In this document: positions 25,834 to 34,195 of the stretch, piece by piece
How positions within the stretch are numbered: the stretch's first letter is position 1
Layout of the letters: every line of letters begins with the position of its first letter
Source: an uncultured Acidimicrobiales bacterium
Lineage (GTDB): Bacteria > Actinomycetota > Acidimicrobiia > Acidimicrobiales > SHLQ01
Reading direction: 5' to 3'
NCBI GenBank assembly: GCA_938041035.1
Contig: CALHYX010000023.1
Span: 62,001-126,000, forward strand
DNA: 64,000 nucleotides
The notes under the pieces: generated by a model
Seen by the model: only the letters and a program-made list of their open reading frames with translations
Told to the model about the DNA's origin: nothing
Database searches by the model: none
Program-made: the position numbers and the translations under genes

Positions 25834-26802
25834 ATGGGATTGTCCAAGATCTGGGTATTCGGTGAGGCCTCCGACGGCACCGTCGCAAGCATCACCCTCG
25901 AGCTGCTGGCCAAGGCCCGCGAGCTCGCCGACACCGTCGAGGTCGTCTTCGGCGGCGACGGCGACGCCATCGCGGCATCGGTCGGCGAGCACGGCGCGAC
26001 GGGCGTGCAGGCCACCGGCGACCTCGCCGGCGCCATGCAGGGCGTGTCGATCGCCAACGCCGTCGCCGCTGCGGTCGAGGCCGGTACCGGTCCCGACGCC
26101 ATCTTGATCGGCACCACCTATGACGGCCGCGATGTTGCGGGTCGCTTGTCGGTGAAGCTCGATGCTCCGGTGATTACCAACGTGGTCGACCTCGAGGTCG
26201 CCGGCGATCGTCTCGTCGGCACCGAGCCGGTGTTCGGCGGCGTCACCAACGTCAAGACCGGGTTCACCGGCGACAAGGTGGCGATCCTGCTGGTTCGGCC
26301 GAAGAGCTTCACGGCCGAACCGACCGGGGGCGGCGCCGCCGCGGTCAGCGCGCTGGCCGTACCCGACGGTGGGGCCGCCGCGGCAGCCAAGGTCACCGAT
26401 CGCTTCGTCGAGGAATCCGATGGCCCCAAGCTCGACGAGGCCGCCATCGTGGTCTCCGGTGGGCGAGGCCTGGGTGAATCCGACAAGTTCGACATGGTCG
26501 AGAGCCTGGCCAAGCTGCTCAAGGGAGCCCCCGGAGCGTCGCGAGCGATCGTCGACGCCGGTTGGGTGCCGTACAGCTACCAGGTGGGCCAGACCGGCAA
26601 GGTGGTGAAGCCGTCGGTGTACATCGCGGCGGGAATCTCCGGAGCCACCCAGCACCTCGTCGGCATGAAGGGTGCGGCCAACATCATCGCCATCAACAAG
26701 GATCCGGAGGCCCCGATCTTCGGGATCGCCGACCTGGGCATCGTGGGCGACGTTCACAAGGTCATGCCCAAGCTGATCGAGGCGCTCGAAGCCCGCGGCT
26801 GA
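25834..26802 (+). CDS. etfA: Electron transfer flavoprotein alpha subunit
   Basis: The 322-residue large ETF subunit, binding FAD. The C-terminal FAD domain carries [23 protein letters not shown], then [11 protein letters not shown], the VGQTGK(V)[14 protein letters not shown] motif and [20 protein letters not shown]. The ATG at 25834 has a strong AGGAGG upstream. It forms an operon with etfB and is followed by a very strong hairpin terminator at 26837. Confidence 0.95.
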   Translation: MGLSKIWVFGEASDGTVASITLELLAKARELADTVEVVFGGDGDAIAASVGEHGATGVQATGDLAGAMQGVSIANAVAAAVEAGTGPDAILIGTTYDGRDVAGRLSVKLDAPVITNVVDLEVAGDRLVGTEPVFGGVTNVKTGFTGDKVAILLVRPKSFTAEPTGGGAAAVSALAVPDGGAAAAAKVTDRFVEESDGPKLDEAAIVVSGGRGLGESDKFDMVESLAKLLKGAPGASRAIVDAGWVPYSYQVGQTGKVVKPSVYIAAGISGATQHLVGMKGAANIIAINKDPEAPIFGIADLGIVGDVHKVMPKLIEALEARG

Positions 26803-26836
26803 GCGCGGCCCGGAACCCCGAAGTCAACAACAGCTG

Positions 26837-26876
26837 CGAATGCCGATCCGGTGCCCGGATCGGCATTCGGCCGTTT
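26837..26876 (+). terminator. Rho-independent terminator after etfBA
   Basis: A perfect 15-bp stem (26837-26851 pairs with 26855-26869, CGAATGCCGATCCGG) with a 3-base loop TGC, followed by GGCCGTTTT. It lies 34 bases after the etfA stop and is the clearest intrinsic terminator in the window. Confidence 0.88.
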
Positions 26877-26900
26877 TCGGCCCACTGTGTTTCATGCAAT

Positions 26901-26929
26901 TTTACTACACCTCACACAGGCTCTACACT
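26901..26929 (+). promoter_or_regulatory. Promoter of the zinc-ribbon protein gene, leaderless
   Basis: TTTACT (-35, 4 of 6 to TTGACA), a 17-base spacer, then TACACT (-10) at 26924-26929. The predicted transcription start falls at or next to the ATG at 26938, so the transcript would be leaderless. The surrounding stretch is locally AT-rich, unlike its neighbourhood. Confidence 0.6.
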
Positions 26930-26937
26930 CGCCAGGG

Positions 26938-27180
26938 ATGGGGCTGGCGATCAATCTCTGTGTGTTGGTAGTGGTGACGTGCGGCGCCTGGACCGTGCTG
27001 ATGTGGATCACCGATCGACAACCGCGCCCGCGCGGTCGCACCGCCGAGTACGACGAGGTCGCCTACCTCTACGAACCCGACCAGGGATCGTGCGATCAGT
27101 GCGACGGCTGTGGAGCCCTCGTACGCCGCCGCGGCATCGAGCCCTGCCCGGAGTGCGAAGGCACCGGCGTCTGCGCCTAG
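26938..27180 (+). CDS. Small membrane protein with zinc-ribbon tail
   Basis: An 80-residue protein that I do not recognise as a named family. Residues 3-20 are a membrane helix. The C-terminus has CDQCDGCGALVRRRG and CPECEGTGVC, that is paired CxxC motifs like the DnaJ cysteine-rich (CxxCxG) zinc repeats. A membrane-tethered zinc ribbon is the most that can be said. ATG 26938 is preceded by a good promoter, not a ribosome site, supporting leaderless translation. Confidence 0.65.
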   Translation: MGLAINLCVLVVVTCGAWTVLMWITDRQPRPRGRTAEYDEVAYLYEPDQGSCDQCDGCGALVRRRGIEPCPECEGTGVCA

Positions 27181-27200
27181 CGCCCTGAGGGCGGTGCTAG
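27177..27200. terminator. Imperfect hairpin between convergent genes
   Basis: CTAGC and GCTAG flank a GCCC/GGGC core (CTAGCGCCC-TGA-GGGCGGTGCTAG), forming an imperfect stem across the two convergent stop codons. It could terminate transcription from both sides; there is no T-tract. Confidence 0.35.
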
Positions 27201-27958
27201 ACGAGCGGCCAGGGGTGGCGGCGGCCGGTGGGGTCGATCGGGTAGACGCCGTTCAGGAGCAGGCTGCGAGCGCGGGCGCGCAGGGCCTCGCGTTCGAACG
27301 GGTTGAGTAGGGCGACGAGCGATGGCGCCAGATCGTTGTCGAGCAGCGTCTGCAGATCCTCGGCGATGTCGGCGGGGATGTCCTCATCGCCGAACTCCCA
27401 GATCACCGTGCGCAGCTTGAACTCGGCGTGAAACGCCAGCCCGTTGTCGATCGCCCAGATCTGACCGTCCTCGCCGAGCAGGCAGTGTCCGGATTTGCGG
27501 TCGGTGTTGTTGGCCACGATGTCGAACGCGCACAGTCGTTGGAAGGTGTGGCGGTGGGCGGGGTCGTCCTGGAGGGTGAAGTAGTGCTGTTCGAAGTCGG
27601 CGGGGATGAACAGCTGTAGCGAGCCCTCGCCCAGGGGTCCGTCGCGCAGCACCGTGGGCGGCACGAGGTTCCAGCCGAGGTGTTCGGACAGCGCGAACGC
27701 GGCGACCTCGCGGCTGTAGAGCCCATCGGGAAAGTCCCACAGCGGCCGTTCGCCCCGGCCGGGCTTGTAGATCCCCTGGATCGGCTCGGCGCCGTCGGGC
27801 CCGACGATGTCGACGAGAAACGTGCCGTTGGAGCTCCACGGCATACGGCCGAGGATCTCGATCTCTCCTTGCAGGAGGAGTTCGACGGCGCGGGCGGTCG
27901 CGAGCGGTTCGCGCGGACGAAACGGACTCTCGTCGTCGTTCAGTTGTGGCACGGGCAC
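27197..27958 (-). CDS. SCO1664-family protein
   Basis: A 253-residue protein of the actinobacterial SCO1664 family, distantly like phosphatidylinositol 3-/4-kinase catalytic domains. Recognisable pieces: SSNGTFLVDIVGPDG, GIYKPGRGERPLWDFP (nucleotide-loop-like with Lys), FDIVANNTDRKSGHCLL (catalytic-loop-like) and WAIDNGLAFH (DxG metal motif). The enzyme activity is unproven. It overlaps the DUF3090 gene by 19 bases and forms an operon with it and the phosphomutase gene, a trio often found near mshC (mycothiol synthesis) in other actinobacteria. No mshC lies in this window. Confidence 0.85.
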   Translation of the reverse strand: MPVPQLNDDESPFRPREPLATARAVELLLQGEIEILGRMPWSSNGTFLVDIVGPDGAEPIQGIYKPGRGERPLWDFPDGLYSREVAAFALSEHLGWNLVPPTVLRDGPLGEGSLQLFIPADFEQHYFTLQDDPAHRHTFQRLCAFDIVANNTDRKSGHCLLGEDGQIWAIDNGLAFHAEFKLRTVIWEFGDEDIPADIAEDLQTLLDNDLAPSLVALLNPFEREALRARARSLLLNGVYPIDPTGRRHPWPLV

Positions 27959-28425
27959 CAGCTGGAACCGGGCTGCAGTGGCCGAGCGCAGAACGGGCAG
28001 GGATCTCGCCCGGCGGCGACCGCGTCGCGTGCGCAGTCGATGAACGCAAGCGCCTGGCCGCGGGTCATACGGAAACGGGCGGTTGCGGTATCGAGACCGT
28101 CCTCGTCCTCGAGTTCCTCGGCCACCAGTACGACCTGATCGCTGCCCTCTTCATAGGCCACGCCGAGCGCGCCGATGATCCACTCCTCGAGTACCGGTTC
28201 GGTGAGATCGTGGGCTTCGACCGCATCGACGTAAGGGAGCGGCGCGAGGTTCGACAGAATCTGCTCGAGGTAGTCGGCCAGGGCTCCGACCTGTTGCTTC
28301 TCGAGCCGCAGGGTGATGATCTCCCCTTCGGCCTGGGCCTGGAGATAAAAGACCCGCTGGCCTTTGGGGCCAACGGTGCCGGCGGTGAACCAATCGACGT
28401 GGTCGAAGTGAAACGAACTGCTCAC
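27940..28425 (-). CDS. DUF3090-family protein
   Basis: A 161-residue member of the DUF3090 family. The N-terminus FDHVDWFTAGTVGPKGQRVFYLQA and the middle LEKQQVGALADYLEQIL are characteristic. The C-terminus has CPFCARPLQPGSSWCPCHN, which looks like a zinc ribbon. Function unknown; conserved with SCO1664-type and MSMEG_4193-type genes. I chose GTG 28425, 7 bases after the upstream stop, because the family begins right here. Confidence 0.82.
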   Translation of the reverse strand: MSSSFHFDHVDWFTAGTVGPKGQRVFYLQAQAEGEIITLRLEKQQVGALADYLEQILSNLAPLPYVDAVEAHDLTEPVLEEWIIGALGVAYEEGSDQVVLVAEELEDEDGLDTATARFRMTRGQALAFIDCARDAVAAGRDPCPFCARPLQPGSSWCPCHN

Positions 28426-28432
28426 GACAGGC

Positions 28433-29134
28433 TCACGAAAGCGCCAATGACGAGAGATCATCGCCGGTCGAGTTCACGGTGAGCACGGCCGGACCCTCGG
28501 CGCCGTACCAGATCGCGGTGATCGAGCAGGGCGACACGACAATGCGCTGAAACAGGTCGAGGTGGGTGCCCATGGCATCGGCGATGGCGGCCTTGATCGG
28601 ATCGGCGTGCGACACCGCGACGATGGTCTCGCCCGGGTGCTTGGCCACGAGGCGATGCAGCGTGTCGACGATACGGGTCTGCATCTCGGCGAACGATTCG
28701 CCCTTGGGGAACCGGAACGAACTCGGGTAGCGCTGGACCTTTTTCCATTCGGGCAGCTTGCGAAGGTCGGAAAGGTTTTTGCCCGTCCACTGGCCGAAGT
28801 CGGCTTCGAGGAGGCCGGGTTCGGTGCGGACGCGCAGCTTCGAGGCGCGGGCGATCGGGGCTGCGGTCTCCTGGGTGCGTTCCATCGGCGAGGCGTAGAC
28901 GGCGGCCACCGCATTGTTCGCCGATTCCTCCTTCAGGGCCGCGATTCGTTCGGCGGCGGCTTCGGCCTGAGCGACGCCGACATCGCCGAGGTGGAGTCCG
29001 GGCGCTCGCCCCGGGAGTTTCGCCCCCGTCGTGGGCGTCTTGCCGTGGCGGACCAGCAACACGACGGTCGGCTTGCGGTCCGTCGCCTTCGCGCCGCTGC
29101 TCGTGGATTTCTTCGGTTTCCTGGAGGCTGCCAT
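28433..29134 (-). CDS. MSMEG_4193-type putative phosphomutase
   Basis: A 233-residue histidine-phosphatase-superfamily protein. A Lys/Ser-rich N-terminal tail precedes LLVRHGKTPTTG (catalytic RHG), then SPMERTQETAAPIA, LLEADFGQWTGKNL and SHADPIKAAIADAMG (second catalytic His). It heads the three-gene operon with DUF3090 and SCO1664-type genes. The natural substrate is not known. ATG 29134 was chosen because it lies just upstream of the basic tail. Confidence 0.85.
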   Translation of the reverse strand: MAASRKPKKSTSSGAKATDRKPTVVLLVRHGKTPTTGAKLPGRAPGLHLGDVGVAQAEAAAERIAALKEESANNAVAAVYASPMERTQETAAPIARASKLRVRTEPGLLEADFGQWTGKNLSDLRKLPEWKKVQRYPSSFRFPKGESFAEMQTRIVDTLHRLVAKHPGETIVAVSHADPIKAAIADAMGTHLDLFQRIVVSPCSITAIWYGAEGPAVLTVNSTGDDLSSLALS

Positions 29135-29206
29135 CGGGGCCAACCTAGTGGTCGCGGGGTCGTAGTCGGCAGTCGACGAGCCCAGGATTCCCGGTACGGT
29201 GCGGCG

Positions 29207-29872
29207 ATGGAATCGCTGGCCGCCATCACCGAGGACGTCGTGGCCTGCCGCGCCTGTCCGCGACTCATCGATTGGTGTGAGCAGGTCGCTCGGGAGAAGC
29301 GGGCCGCCTATCGCGACGAGGAGTACTGGGGTGGCCCGGTCCCCGGATTCGGCGACCCCGATGCCCACCTCGTCGTGCTCGGGCTGGCCCCGGCGGCCCA
29401 CGGGGCCAACCGTACGGGGCGCATGTTCACCGGCGACCGGTCGGGCGACTGGTTGTATCGGGCGCTGTATCGGGCCGGGTACGCAAACCAGGCCGAGTCG
29501 ACCGCCCGGGACGATGGCCTCGAACTCTCGGGGGCGTTCATCACATCACCCGTTCGCTGCGCACCGCCGGCGAACAAGCCCACGGCCGACGAACGAGCGA
29601 ACTGTCGCCCGTTCCTGGTGCGGGAGTTGGCCGCGTTGACGAAGGTGAACGTGATCATCGCGCTGGGCGGGATCGCCTACCAGGCTGCCACCCGGCATTT
29701 CGACATCTCGCCCCGACCCAAGTTCGGCCACGGGGTCGAGGTCGACATCGGGGAGGGCCGGACGCTGCTCGGCAGCTATCACGTCAGCCAGCAGAACACC
29801 TTTACCGGTCGGCTGACCGAGGAGATGCTCGACTCGGTGTTCGCCCGAGCGCGAGAACTGGCGGAAAACTGA
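29207..29872 (+). CDS. udgB: Family 5 uracil-DNA glycosylase (UdgB)
   Basis: A 221-residue DNA repair glycosylase that removes uracil and deaminated bases. Four cysteines for a [4Fe-4S] cluster are visible: Cys14 and Cys17 (VACRACPRL), Cys118 (SPVRCAPPANKP) and Cys133 (ERANCRPF). Motif I is GLAPAAHGANRTGRMFTGD, which has Ala where other UDGs have a catalytic Asp/Asn, as is normal for family 5; the C-terminal motif is GSYHVSQQN. It diverges from the phosphomutase gene. Confidence 0.9.
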   Translation: MESLAAITEDVVACRACPRLIDWCEQVAREKRAAYRDEEYWGGPVPGFGDPDAHLVVLGLAPAAHGANRTGRMFTGDRSGDWLYRALYRAGYANQAESTARDDGLELSGAFITSPVRCAPPANKPTADERANCRPFLVRELAALTKVNVIIALGGIAYQAATRHFDISPRPKFGHGVEVDIGEGRTLLGSYHVSQQNTFTGRLTEEMLDSVFARARELAEN

Positions 29873-29878
29873 CTCAGG

Positions 29879-31243
29879 GTGGCGAACGGATTCGTCGATA
29901 TTCGGTGGGTGGTGAACCCGGAGCTCTCCCGATCGGCCAAGGCGCACGCGGTACGTGCGGTGCTGTTGGCCTGGTTGGCGCTCGCCGTCGTCTTCGCCGC
30001 GATCCTGCTGGTACCGGTGTTTCTCGGGGCGCTGCTGCTTCCCGAGCCGAGCGTTTGGTCCCTGGTGGCGGCGGCTGTTCTCGCCGCCGCGGTCTTGGCG
30101 TTCTTTCCGTTGAACGCGGTGGGCGCCATGCTCGTCGGCGAACTGCGAGGCCACGAGGCCGATGGCCGCTTGCGCAACGTCGCCGAGGAGATCGCCATCG
30201 CCATTTCCACCGCTCCTGAACGAGTCATCATCCACGAGTCCGACATCCCGAACGTGGGTGCTTTTCCGACCGGCGAGGGGACCGTTGTTTTCGCCACCGC
30301 GGGTGCCGTCGAACAGCTACGCCGTGATGAACTCGAGGCGCTGGTCGCGGCGCAGCTGGCAGGTATGGAGGACCCCTGGTGCCGGCTCGCAACCCGGGCG
30401 GAGCTCGTGTGGTCGTTGGCCAAGTTCACCGGCATCTGCGGTTTCTTGTTGTCGCCATTGGCCCTGTTCCCCGGGATTGGGTTGCTGCTGTTGCCCCGCA
30501 GCGTGGAGGCGACGCGCGATCTGTGTGCCGACGTCGCCGCCGTCAACGCGACCCGGCACCCCGAAGCCCTGGCGTCGGGCCTGCGCCACCTTCGACCGGC
30601 CGCCGAGGTGGCGCACACGCAGAAGCTGACCCGGTCGGCGCTGCAGCCGATCAGCGCGTTCATCGTTCTGCCCAAGCGGGCCCAATCCCGGACGTCGACG
30701 GGTGACCGCAGTTGGACCGAGGTCGAGTCGATGGCGGTCGAGCTCGAGCTGCGCGCCGATCGGGCCGAGGCGATGGTGCGAGGTGAGGACCCCCGGAAGT
30801 TCACCGGCGCCGAGTACCACAAGCGGTTCAAGGAACTCGGCCGGCAGGCGGCCTTCACCGACGAGGAGCAGGCGGTCGCCGAGAGCCTGCGGGAACGGCA
30901 TGACCCCGATGCCCGAACCCGGTTCGAGACGGGTGTCTGGAAAGAGGACGGCAGCATGGACATGCCGCTGGCCGACTGGGTTCCCGACGATCACCCGATG
31001 CGCGCCGTGCAGGCCAAACTGCAAGCCGGTGAAGGCGATGCCGGCGACGTCGGAAAGCTTCTGTGGATGGGCGTGCAGGAAGCGCGCCGTCAGGGGCGGC
31101 CGATCATCGGTGGCTCACCCGATACGGCTTCGACAAACGGTCCCGCGGCGGCCTGGTTTCCCGATCCGCAGTACCCCGGGTACCTGCGGTGGTGGGACGG
31201 CTCGCAGTGGACCGACCATCGTCAACAGCAGTCGAGCGCCTAG
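29879..31243 (+). CDS. Degenerate M48/HtpX-like membrane protein with DUF2510 tail
   Basis: A 454-residue protein. Two membrane segments (about 25-55 and 58-85) are followed by an HtpX-like region: VIIHESDIPNVGAFPTGEG, then RRDELEALVAAQLAGM. In active M48 proteases this last segment reads AHELAHI; here the two zinc His and the Glu are replaced by Ala158, Gln159 and Gly162, so zinc proteolysis is very unlikely. A further pair of hydrophobic segments (180-205) and a charged region follow, and the C-terminus ends in a DUF2510 module (AAWFPDPQYPGYLRWWDG). The start is GTG, 7 bases after udgB. Confidence 0.75.
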   Translation: MANGFVDIRWVVNPELSRSAKAHAVRAVLLAWLALAVVFAAILLVPVFLGALLLPEPSVWSLVAAAVLAAAVLAFFPLNAVGAMLVGELRGHEADGRLRNVAEEIAIAISTAPERVIIHESDIPNVGAFPTGEGTVVFATAGAVEQLRRDELEALVAAQLAGMEDPWCRLATRAELVWSLAKFTGICGFLLSPLALFPGIGLLLLPRSVEATRDLCADVAAVNATRHPEALASGLRHLRPAAEVAHTQKLTRSALQPISAFIVLPKRAQSRTSTGDRSWTEVESMAVELELRADRAEAMVRGEDPRKFTGAEYHKRFKELGRQAAFTDEEQAVAESLRERHDPDARTRFETGVWKEDGSMDMPLADWVPDDHPMRAVQAKLQAGEGDAGDVGKLLWMGVQEARRQGRPIIGGSPDTASTNGPAAAWFPDPQYPGYLRWWDGSQWTDHRQQQSSA

Positions 31244-31917
31244 GCGGGCACGAGTTCGATCGTCGCCACCGGGGCCCCGGCGGCGCTCACGTCGATGGTA
31301 GGGGTGGTACCCGAACAGTCGAACGGCGTATCGGTCAGCGGGGACACGTCCGCTGCTTCTAGCCCGAGCGTTTCTCGAGTGACCGTGAGCCCGGCGGCGC
31401 GCACGACGAAGTCGAGCTCGTCGGTTTCGATCGCCGTCGTGATGACGCCGTCGGCCGCCGTGTAGGTGCCACCGAGGTCGCCGATGGTGGTCGCGGTGAG
31501 CTCGAGGCCACCCAGGTCGGCCTCGGCGACAAAGTCGGCGGTGTAGGTGAACGTGCCGTCGGCGCGGAACTCCACAAAGGCGTCGCCGTCGATGGTCGTT
31601 TCGAGGTCGTCGCCCGCGCCCCCGCCGGGCAGGGGTAGGCCGGACAGATCGGGGGCTATGGCCGCCGGGTCGACGGTCCATCGCCCGACCAGGCAGGAGG
31701 CGTCGCTTCCGGCGTCGGCATCGGTATCGGCGGTATCGGTGCCGGTACCGGGAGTGCCGGTGTCGGTAGCGGGAGTGGTGGCGGTGGCCGGGTCGGTGGG
31801 GGCGGCGTCGTCGCCGGTGGAGCAACCGCCGAGGAGCACCAGGGCCATGAGCAGCCCCGAAAGGGCGCGGATCGAGGAGGGGGGAAAGATCGGGTTCACC
31901 CATGAAGTGTGCCCCAT
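31240..31917 (-). CDS. Putative lipoprotein with Thr/Asp-rich linker
   Basis: A 225-residue protein not assigned to a named family. The N-terminus has a hydrophobic stretch and lipobox LLGGC, then a low-complexity linker (repeats of Thr, Asp, Pro, Ala coded by GGTATCGGT-like repeats), then a 150-residue globular part with Cys in SCLVGRW and FDCSG that may form a disulfide. It looks like a lipocalin-sized, beta-rich extracytoplasmic domain. The start (ATG 31917 or GTG 31899) is uncertain. It overlaps the M48-like gene end by 4 bases. Confidence 0.65.
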   Translation of the reverse strand: MGHTSWVNPIFPPSSIRALSGLLMALVLLGGCSTGDDAAPTDPATATTPATDTGTPGTGTDTADTDADAGSDASCLVGRWTVDPAAIAPDLSGLPLPGGGAGDDLETTIDGDAFVEFRADGTFTYTADFVAEADLGGLELTATTIGDLGGTYTAADGVITTAIETDELDFVVRAAGLTVTRETLGLEAADVSPLTDTPFDCSGTTPTIDVSAAGAPVATIELVPA

Positions 31918-32015
31918 CGGCCCCGGGTCGCCACCGCGGTCGGGCCCTGCATGCTGGAAACCGTGCGCCACTGACTACCCTTTGGAGAGCCCAAAGATCT
32001 CTGCCGGAGTAACGG

Positions 32016-32435
32016 ATGTCCATCCCTCGTTTTCGTCTTCTCGCCGTCATCGCCGCCGTGGCCTTCTTCGCCGCCGCGTGCGGAAGCAGCGGTGCCCCGG
32101 CCAGCTATGACGAGCAGCTCACCGAATACGGTGACGAAGAGGTCTCCCTCGTCGAGAAGAACTACCGCGAGGCCTGCGAATCGGCCAACGACGACATCAG
32201 CGATGTCGCCGACTACTGCAAATGTTCGTTCGGCAAGTTCCGCGACAACGTGCCGTTCGCGGTGTTCGATCGGTTTGATCAGGCGATCGAGGACGAGCGC
32301 GACAACATCGCCACGTTCGATGATCTCCAGGCGCTCTACCAGAACGCGGTGAACGAAAGCAGCGAGGAAATCGGCAATGCCGAGGTCGAAACCGACCTGG
32401 CCGAGCTCATCGCCTTTCCCTGCACCCCGAGCTGA
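32016..32435 (+). CDS. Small putative lipoprotein
   Basis: A 139-residue exported protein with a signal peptide and lipobox AAAC at about residue 22. The mature part is acidic and looks helical, with Cys in REACESAND, DYCKCSFGKF and AFPCTPS. I do not recognise a family. It stands alone between convergent and divergent neighbours. The ATG is preceded by CCGGAGTAACGG. Confidence 0.65.
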   Translation: MSIPRFRLLAVIAAVAFFAAACGSSGAPASYDEQLTEYGDEEVSLVEKNYREACESANDDISDVADYCKCSFGKFRDNVPFAVFDRFDQAIEDERDNIATFDDLQALYQNAVNESSEEIGNAEVETDLAELIAFPCTPS

Positions 32436-32446
32436 GCAGCGCTAAA

Positions 32447-32914
32447 TCAGGCGCCCGGGTCTTCGCCCGGAAACGACCACCGGGCTTCGCCCGCCGTGTC
32501 GATAACCCCGCGCACGTAGGCCGGTTCCATACCGAGCGCCTGCCCCGCCGCGTTCAGCCGCTCCGTCTCCATGTCGTGCACGTGGCCGTCGGCGAGCGCG
32601 ACCCGAATGCAGCCGCGCAGCAGTGTGGCTCGGCCGGCCTCGCTCAACATCGGTCCGATCTGGGTCATCCACGACACGAGGTCGCCGGGCTCGAGATCGG
32701 CGAGGTCGCGTTCGAGATCGGCTCGGGAGTAGTCGAGACCCAGGCGGTTCACCTCGACGACCGCGGCGTGCATCTCGATCTGGTTCAGTTCCTGGTCGGC
32801 GGTGATGATGGCGACCATGGCGTGGCGCATGGCCGAGCAGAGGGTCTCGTCAAAGTCGGCTTCTGCCGGCTTGTCCGTCGTGTTTGAGTTGTCTGCGTTG
32901 TCTGAGGTGGTCAC
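32447..32914 (-). CDS. TerB-like (tellurite-resistance TerB family) protein
   Basis: A 155-residue all-helical protein with the TerB-type architecture: AMVAIITADQELNQIEMHAA in the first half and RVALADGHVHDMETERLNA in the second, each carrying the acidic D-x-x-x-x-x-E pattern seen in TerB/DjlA-like metal-binding helices. A Thr/Asn-rich N-terminal tail of 20 residues precedes it. The precise role is unknown. Convergent with the small lipoprotein gene, gap 11 bases. Confidence 0.7.
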   Translation of the reverse strand: MTTSDNADNSNTTDKPAEADFDETLCSAMRHAMVAIITADQELNQIEMHAAVVEVNRLGLDYSRADLERDLADLEPGDLVSWMTQIGPMLSEAGRATLLRGCIRVALADGHVHDMETERLNAAGQALGMEPAYVRGVIDTAGEARWSFPGEDPGA

Positions 32915-32947
32915 GGGTGCTTGCCTTGCCTGGTCGGGATGGGTGGC

Positions 32948-34120
32948 TTACTTCTTCTTGCGTTCGGGTAGGCCCAGCCGGGCTTCGGGCGCAGCCCATT
33001 CGGGCCACCGCTCGCGGCTCTTTTGGGCCAGGCGTTGCATGAGGGCGATCGCCCCGGGGTCGTCGTCGCCGGGCCGGGTGTCGATAACCCCGTCGGCGAC
33101 CATGGCGTTGATGACGGCGCGGCCGAGTTCGGTGCGGACGATGGTGAGGGTCCAGTCGGTCGCATCGCCGATGCCGCCGGTGGAGATGTCGGCGTGTTCG
33201 GCCGCGAAGTCCGGGCAGTGGGTGCACCCTTCGCGGGTCCACGCGTGGCATTCCTTGAGGTTGATCTCGTGGTAGCCGCCATCGCGGGTCCAGATCTGAA
33301 AGACGCCCTTAATGTTCATCTTGACGATGTCTTCCTTCTTGAGGCCGTACTTGACCTCGAAGAGCTCGTCGAAGAGGGCGTCGTCGAAGCTCTTGGAACA
33401 GAGCAGCCCGATGTTGAGCTTGATGGGTTTCGAGACCTTGCCGATCTTGCGGTGCCACATCACCGGGCCGATCGAGGTCTGGCAGCTCATACCGACGAGG
33501 GCGAGGCTCGACAGGCCCTGCTCCATGGCGTCGTCGAAGGCAATGGTGTTGGCCGAGTAGGTGTACCGGCTCCCGGCGCCGGACAGCACGGTTTCGCGAT
33601 CGGTGGCGAGCATCGGGATGGCCTTCCACCCCGGCGAGCCGTCGGGGAGCGATTCCACGCCGCTGGTGAGGGCGCCGTCGATCACGTCGTTTTCGAGACA
33701 CCAGATCAAGATCGCGGACACCAGCCCACCGTCCTGGCCGGTCTCGTACACGAAGTCGTCGCTTGCCCGGGTGAGGAGAATGTCGTCGTAGATGCCCGCC
33801 ATCTCGTCGGGCTGGCGTTCGCGGCCGAACAGATGGTTGTCGGCCTCGGTCTCCCAATCGCGAAAGCGCGGGCAGGCCCGGGTGCAGCTGGTGCAGCCCT
33901 TCTGGCCGTGGCCGCAGTCGGTGAGGCCGAGTTCCTCTTCGAGGTGAAATGGCTTGTACTGGCCCGGTTCGTGTTTGTAGCCAATGACGTCGTGCGGGCA
34001 GCTGATGACGCATCCGGCGCAACCGGTGCAGAGCCCGGTGTCGATGACCTCCTCGTACAGCTCCTTCCACTGGTGGGTCCAGCGAACACGAGCCGGCTTT
34101 GCTTCGGTTTGGGTGGCCAT
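32948..34120 (-). CDS. FrhB-type coenzyme F420 iron-sulfur flavoprotein
   Basis: A 390-residue member of the F420 hydrogenase/dehydrogenase beta-subunit family, which passes electrons between F420 and an acceptor through FAD and Fe-S clusters. A ferredoxin part has CTGCAGCVISCPHDV (residues 31-45) and CTSCTRACP. The FrhB domain follows with ETGQDGGLVSAI and a later CHAWTREGCTHCPDF cluster motif. ATG 34120 is the family start. It diverges from the acyl-CoA dehydrogenase at 34196, so the two may share a regulatory region. The partner oxidoreductase is not obvious. Confidence 0.85.
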   Translation of the reverse strand: MATQTEAKPARVRWTHQWKELYEEVIDTGLCTGCAGCVISCPHDVIGYKHEPGQYKPFHLEEELGLTDCGHGQKGCTSCTRACPRFRDWETEADNHLFGRERQPDEMAGIYDDILLTRASDDFVYETGQDGGLVSAILIWCLENDVIDGALTSGVESLPDGSPGWKAIPMLATDRETVLSGAGSRYTYSANTIAFDDAMEQGLSSLALVGMSCQTSIGPVMWHRKIGKVSKPIKLNIGLLCSKSFDDALFDELFEVKYGLKKEDIVKMNIKGVFQIWTRDGGYHEINLKECHAWTREGCTHCPDFAAEHADISTGGIGDATDWTLTIVRTELGRAVINAMVADGVIDTRPGDDDPGAIALMQRLAQKSRERWPEWAAPEARLGLPERKKK

Positions 34121-34195
34121 GGCTTGCGAGAGTAGTCGGCGCGGCCGCCGGGGCCGAAAGTGTTCCCGAGCGCGGTCGGCGGGCATGATGGGCGC

